Source: Chamaecrista fasciculata (Eukaryota > Streptophyta > Magnoliopsida > Fabales > Fabaceae). From it: 64,000 nucleotides of DNA. Numbering within the stretch: position 1 is the first letter of the stretch; each line of letters opens with the position of its first letter. The notes beneath the pieces are model-generated. The model searched no databases, was not told the DNA's origin, and was given only the letters and a program-made list of their open reading frames with translations. This document shows positions 60,240 to 64,000 of this stretch, one piece after another. A program made the translations under genes and the position numbers. The stretch is from NCBI GenBank assembly GCA_003254925.1, contig QANZ01015150.1, positions 48,539 to 112,538 on the forward strand. The letters run 5' to 3'.

Positions 60240-61649
60240 ATTTATCTTATATGGATGATATATATTTAATTTTCATTTTGTCAAGTCAGCTCTCAGTATA
60301 AGTCTTCGTTTTTTGTATCCAACGTTTGACTATGCAAGTATGAAAATTGAAGTCAGTCAAATTATCTCTTGAAGCCTATTTTCCTCAGTAGTTTTGAATC
60401 GATTTTGGCCTTCTCTGCGTAAAGAAAAAGAAAATCATGCATACTTGTCCTGATGACCACGTACTATTTAGTCCCTTCTTTTATACCGAGTCAACTAAGT
60501 AATCTCTGAAGAATTAAATTATACTACTTAGTCCTTAAATTATTTCAGTTTTCAAAGACAAGGGATCAAAACATTAAACAAAAAAGTTAAGGGGTCAATC
60601 TAACATTTTAACCAATATCTTTTTATTTTTTTTCAAAGGTTGATGTTAACTTCTTTTCGTTTTAATGAGAAAGATCTAACATTTCTTATGTCCGGATGCA
60701 TCCACCAGACCACCACCTTTACCATTTAAATGCTCCAAACTTCAAGTTGCATAATTTCTTGTCAAATCGTCAAAACATTTTCTAAAATTTGAGTGAATGA
60801 TCATTCTTGCTAATTCAAATACGTTGGATCAAACATTTATTTTAGGTCAAAAGTTATAGTTACTAGCGTCTAGCAAAGGCAAAATTCTTGTTTAATTTTT
60901 TTTTTAATTTTCTACGTGAGAGCAAATGCACAAATATCATAGTTTAATTATGATTTGATCTTGCACCAAAGCCTCTATTATATAAATGATATAGAATAAC
61001 AAACTTTATCAATTAATTTTGGTTATTTTATTTTACAAGATTATTAATAATTATTTTTTAACTTTTTCCTCTTCTATCTATTAAGTATTATAATGCATGT
61101 TTCTTGCACGTGTTTTTTTCGTAAAAAAGTAACGAAAAAAAAAAGTTTCGAGTACCAAAGTACTAATGATGAATAGAACATAGTATTAAAATATTACTTT
61201 GAAAGAGCATGATACCAAAGTAAAATCAATTCATACTTCAGGATACTAAAGTGTAATTTACCCAAAACAATAAAATAATTTTTTTTTAGGATAAATTACA
61301 TAGAAAGTCCCTGTGGTTTGACCCATTTACAGAAAGGGTCCTTGTGGTTTAAAAAGTGGCAAATAAGGGCACGTGGTTTGTTTCGTTAATAAAAAGGGTC
61401 CTGTTTCCGTCCAAAATTTGACAAAAATTTTGGCTAAAATATTATTTTAAAACCCTAGCTACTAATTTTTATGCGTTTGACTCCCTGTTTACCCAATACC
61501 TCTAAAAACTATACAAATGCGTAAGCTTACAAAGATTAGATGAGGTAGGTATCGAATCAGTTAGTAATGCTTTTCCAGTGGCTCATTAATTTTTTTTAAT
61601 TTAATCAGACAGTCATTTTTCAGTATGTTGCAAACAACTAAATAAGTTG
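60240..61649. other. Intergenic, transposon debris
   Basis: GTTGATGTTAAC followed by TTCTTTTCG lies at 60639-60659, and the following bases (AAGTTGCATAATTTCTTGTC near 60744) resemble those near 49893 downstream of copy 4. Bases 61290-61440 hold direct repeats of CCTTGTGGTTT/CCCTGTGGTTTG, a common end of plant DNA elements. No gene was found. Confidence 0.5.
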
Positions 61650-62512
61650 GCAAAAGTACTGTTGGTACCCCCGACGTATGAGGTCTTTTTCAGTTATATC
61701 CCCAACGTTTTTTTTTGTCAATTATACCCCAAACGTTTCATATTTGAGTCAATTATACCCCAACCCGACATTCTTTTTGTTTTAAGGTCCTTAAGTTTCC
61801 ATTATTTAGAAATCCTCCATTATCTCAAGATTTTTCTTTCACACGAGTTCCTAACTAATTACATAAAATCTAGAATGTTTGTCATCTTTAACGAAATGGT
61901 CACTGCAATTGTGAAACCCAAAAGATCTCTCCCCCTCTGTTTTTCACAGTTCTGGCAACCATACACAAACTCGTCGATGAGCCTCGAATACAGAGAAATC
62001 GAACAGAAATACCAATAGCTTTAGCTCCCGGCGTTAACACACAATCTCTGGTGGCGGTGCCATCGTGGTCGTCGAAATTGAAAAGTACAATAACTTCAAA
62101 ACTCCTTTGGAGAGAGAGACAAAATAGAGAAGATGGGTGAGAGAGACGGTTATAAGGGAAGAAAAAGTGATGAGAACAACGTAAATTAGGGGAGACCAGG
62201 AAGCTGATGACGACGATGAGAAGGACCATGTCGTCGGAAACGAGGACAGAGTGGATTTTGACGATGAACTGTGGTGGTAATGTTTTAGGGTAAGAGAAGG
62301 ATAGTTGTTAATGGCTTCTAAGGACCTGTTTGTTAAAGATGACAAACAGTCTGGACTATTATGTAATTAGTTAGGGGTTGGGGTATAATTGACACAAATG
62401 TGAAACATTGAGGGTATAATTGACAAAAAAAAAATAGTAGGGGTATAAATGAAAAATGATCTCATACTTGCGTTGAGGGTACCAACTACCAACTACCAAC
62501 AATACTTTTGCA
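61650..62512. mobile_element. Long-TIR non-autonomous element
   Basis: The two ends are inverted over about 120 bp: GCAAAAGTACTGTTGGTACC on the left and, on the other strand from the right, GCAAAAGTATTGTTGGTAGT. Both continue with repeated TCAATTATACCCC phrases. The interior (61900-62330) gives overlapping frames on both strands without recognisable motifs. The type (Mutator-like or other) is unsure because the target duplication is not clear. Confidence 0.65.
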
Positions 62513-63076
62513 AGTTTGTAGATATTTACTTTTATATTGAAGAGAAAGATCACATATTATATATTACAACTCAACAAGGAAAAAAAACTGTCGCAAAAAC
62601 TAAAGACCATATTATTCAATCATCTCTCATTACAACAATTTAGCAGATCTGCAACATCTAAAAAGTGTCGCAAAAGGTCTAAAAACTGTCGCCTGTACTT
62701 TAAGCAACAATTTGCAACATATCTAATTTTATTATAGGCAACGCTTTATATTGAACACCTTTAAATGTTGAATACTACGTTTTGATCAACATTTTAAAAC
62801 TTTTCGCAATTTAAAAACTGCAACACATTTCATTTTGTTATTTATGCAAATTTTCAATTTTAAATTATTTTATAGTAAATTTTAGCCACATTCCGTAGTT
62901 GCTACAATTTTAAAATGGAGATAAACATAGCTAATGGTGCTCAAAGTCACAAGGCACAGTTTCAGAGTTTGAAACACAAATATCCTCATAATAGAATAAT
63001 TCACAATCATCATTACAATGGCAAACCATACTTTGTTCCAAACAAGGAAGTATAGACACTTTATTTTGATAGCGTG
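62513..63076. other. Intergenic, no gene recognised
   Basis: AT-rich DNA containing repeated TGTCGCAAAA/CTGTCGC phrases (62588-62700). No coding region was recognised. Confidence 0.5.
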
Positions 63077-63081
63077 TCGCC

Positions 63082-63109
63082 GTGTCAGACACGTGTCCGT
63101 GTCTGACAC
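63082..63109. repeat. Perfect 12-bp inverted repeat
   Basis: GTGTCAGACACG and CGTGTCTGACAC are separated by TGTC. It lies in a GTGTC-rich patch of a kind common in degenerate plant repeats. Confidence 0.85.
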
Positions 63110-63224
63110 CTATACGACACCCACACGACACATATTCATAAGTTTCAAAATGTAAAATCAATTTTCTATGGCTTTATCATGGCAAACAATAGACAATAAT
63201 ATCACACATGACGTATATTATAAA

Positions 63225-64000
63225 TGTTGGGAAATCATAGATGAGCGCAGCGGAAAAACAACGTAAAATTAAAAATTTTTGCCAACTCTATAATTCCCTT
63301 CCAAGATCCACTATCTGAATTCATGCTAGTAAAGGAAGAATGTATACCTCAAATCAATCGGTGGGTTTGAATTATGCGATTCCGAGAAGTCCACTCCAAC
63401 GTGTCCTTCCTCTGTCGGTGATCTACACGAACAGTTTTGTAGACACCGAGGTGCTAGCCTCCAATTCTTTTCTCCAAAAGAATTCGGGAACCAAATCTAC
63501 GAATCTTGAATGTTCAAGAACAATTCTTGAACACTCAAGAACAAGTGGCGCACACACAAGCCCTAAAGGAATTAGGGTTTTAGTCACACCTTTTTCTCTC
63601 TAAGAAAGTAGGCGACTTTTCCTCTCTCTTCTCTAAGAAAATCGAAAATTTTAGTCACACTAAAATAATGAATGAGCTAGGCGACTTTCACCTAGTGTGT
63701 GTTTAAATAGAGTTATCTTTCTAACTCATGAAATTAGGGAATTATAATAAAGAAAATAGGGATTCCCTAAATCTTGAATTATGATATTACACTAATATTA
63801 ATTCAAAACTAATAGGCAATTTAAATTTAAATTTCAAGATCAAATCTTGAAAACTAAATCTTGAATGCCCAATCCCCATTGGTCCAGAGGATTTGAATTC
63901 CTAATTAAAATATTACATTAATATCTTAATTTGAAATTCAAGATGCAGTCTTGAAATCCAAAATGCAAGATCAAATCTTGCCCATTGAATCTCCCTCATG
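63225..64000 (-). mobile_element. Copia-type LTR, cut by window end
   Basis: It starts TGTTGGGAAATCATAG, a usual copia LTR boundary. A TATA-like TATTTAAAC on the minus strand (about 63702-63710) and the CT-rich transcribed part suggest the LTR runs right to left, so 63225 is its 3' end. It continues past the window. The open frame at 63340-63603 lies in LTR DNA and is not a gene. Confidence 0.6.

Noticed and set aside
61900..62345. Two overlapping minus-strand frames
   Set aside because: They lie inside a TIR element, overlap each other, and show no conserved motif; Ser-rich and low complexity.

Overview
The window is nuclear DNA of a flowering plant, most likely a eudicot. It is AT-rich, its genes carry plant-type introns, and it is full of plant transposons: solo LTRs, plant L1-type LINEs, Harbinger-like non-autonomous elements, a Helitron and an Au-type SINE. 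The species cannot be named from the sequence. Two assembly gaps are present (264 and 815 N).

The main content is a cluster of five intact, nearly identical type III polyketide synthase (chalcone synthase superfamily) genes. Copy 1 is on the minus strand (10805-12106). Copies 2 to 5 are on the plus strand (23089-24383, 34855-36159, 44815-46116, 58827-60121). Each has two exons with the intron at the family's conserved Cys codon and encodes 389 residues. Any two copies differ at only a few residues, and the Cys-His-Asn triad and gatekeeper Phe are kept in all. The active-site lining differs strongly from chalcone synthase: Trp in place of Ser338, Met in place of Thr194, Ser in place of Thr197, an extra residue in the loop before the Met137 position, a 4-residue insertion before the catalytic His loop, and Asn in place of Lys62. 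A product cannot be predicted, but the array looks like a recently amplified specialised-metabolism locus.

The similarity between copies covers the coding region and about 100-350 bp of promoter. The 10-14 kb spacers are unrelated transposon-rich DNA. The promoters share a core ending in the TATA box; it is altered to TACAAATA in copy 3, and the ACGT-type upstream sites differ from copy to copy. An orphan promoter copy lies near 57.0 kb. The 3' part of copy 4 matches copy 5 while its 5' part matches copy 1, which suggests gene conversion.

Layout: 1-4.7 kb, intergenic with one possible 72-residue protein gene; 4.75-9.37 kb, Helitron carrying a solo LTR; 10.8-12.1 kb, PKS copy 1; 12.8-14.7 kb, copia-type solo LTR; 15.7-18.8 kb, two non-autonomous DNA elements; 20.3 kb, fragment of the same LTR family; 23.1-24.4 kb, copy 2; 25.6-27.0 kb, perfect 77-bp inverted repeat enclosing a SINE and a LINE fragment; 29.0-32.7 kb, large LINE with one frameshift; 34.9-36.2 kb, copy 3; 36.5-37.9 kb, LTR-like repeat; 41.3 kb, minisatellite; 44.8-46.1 kb, copy 4; 47.3-49.0 kb, second Harbinger-like element; 49.25-49.8 kb, MITE; 53-54.2 kb, LINE fragment; 55.4-56.5 kb, broken RPA1-like gene; 58.8-60.1 kb, copy 5; 61.65-62.5 kb, long-TIR element; 63.2 kb to the end, another LTR.
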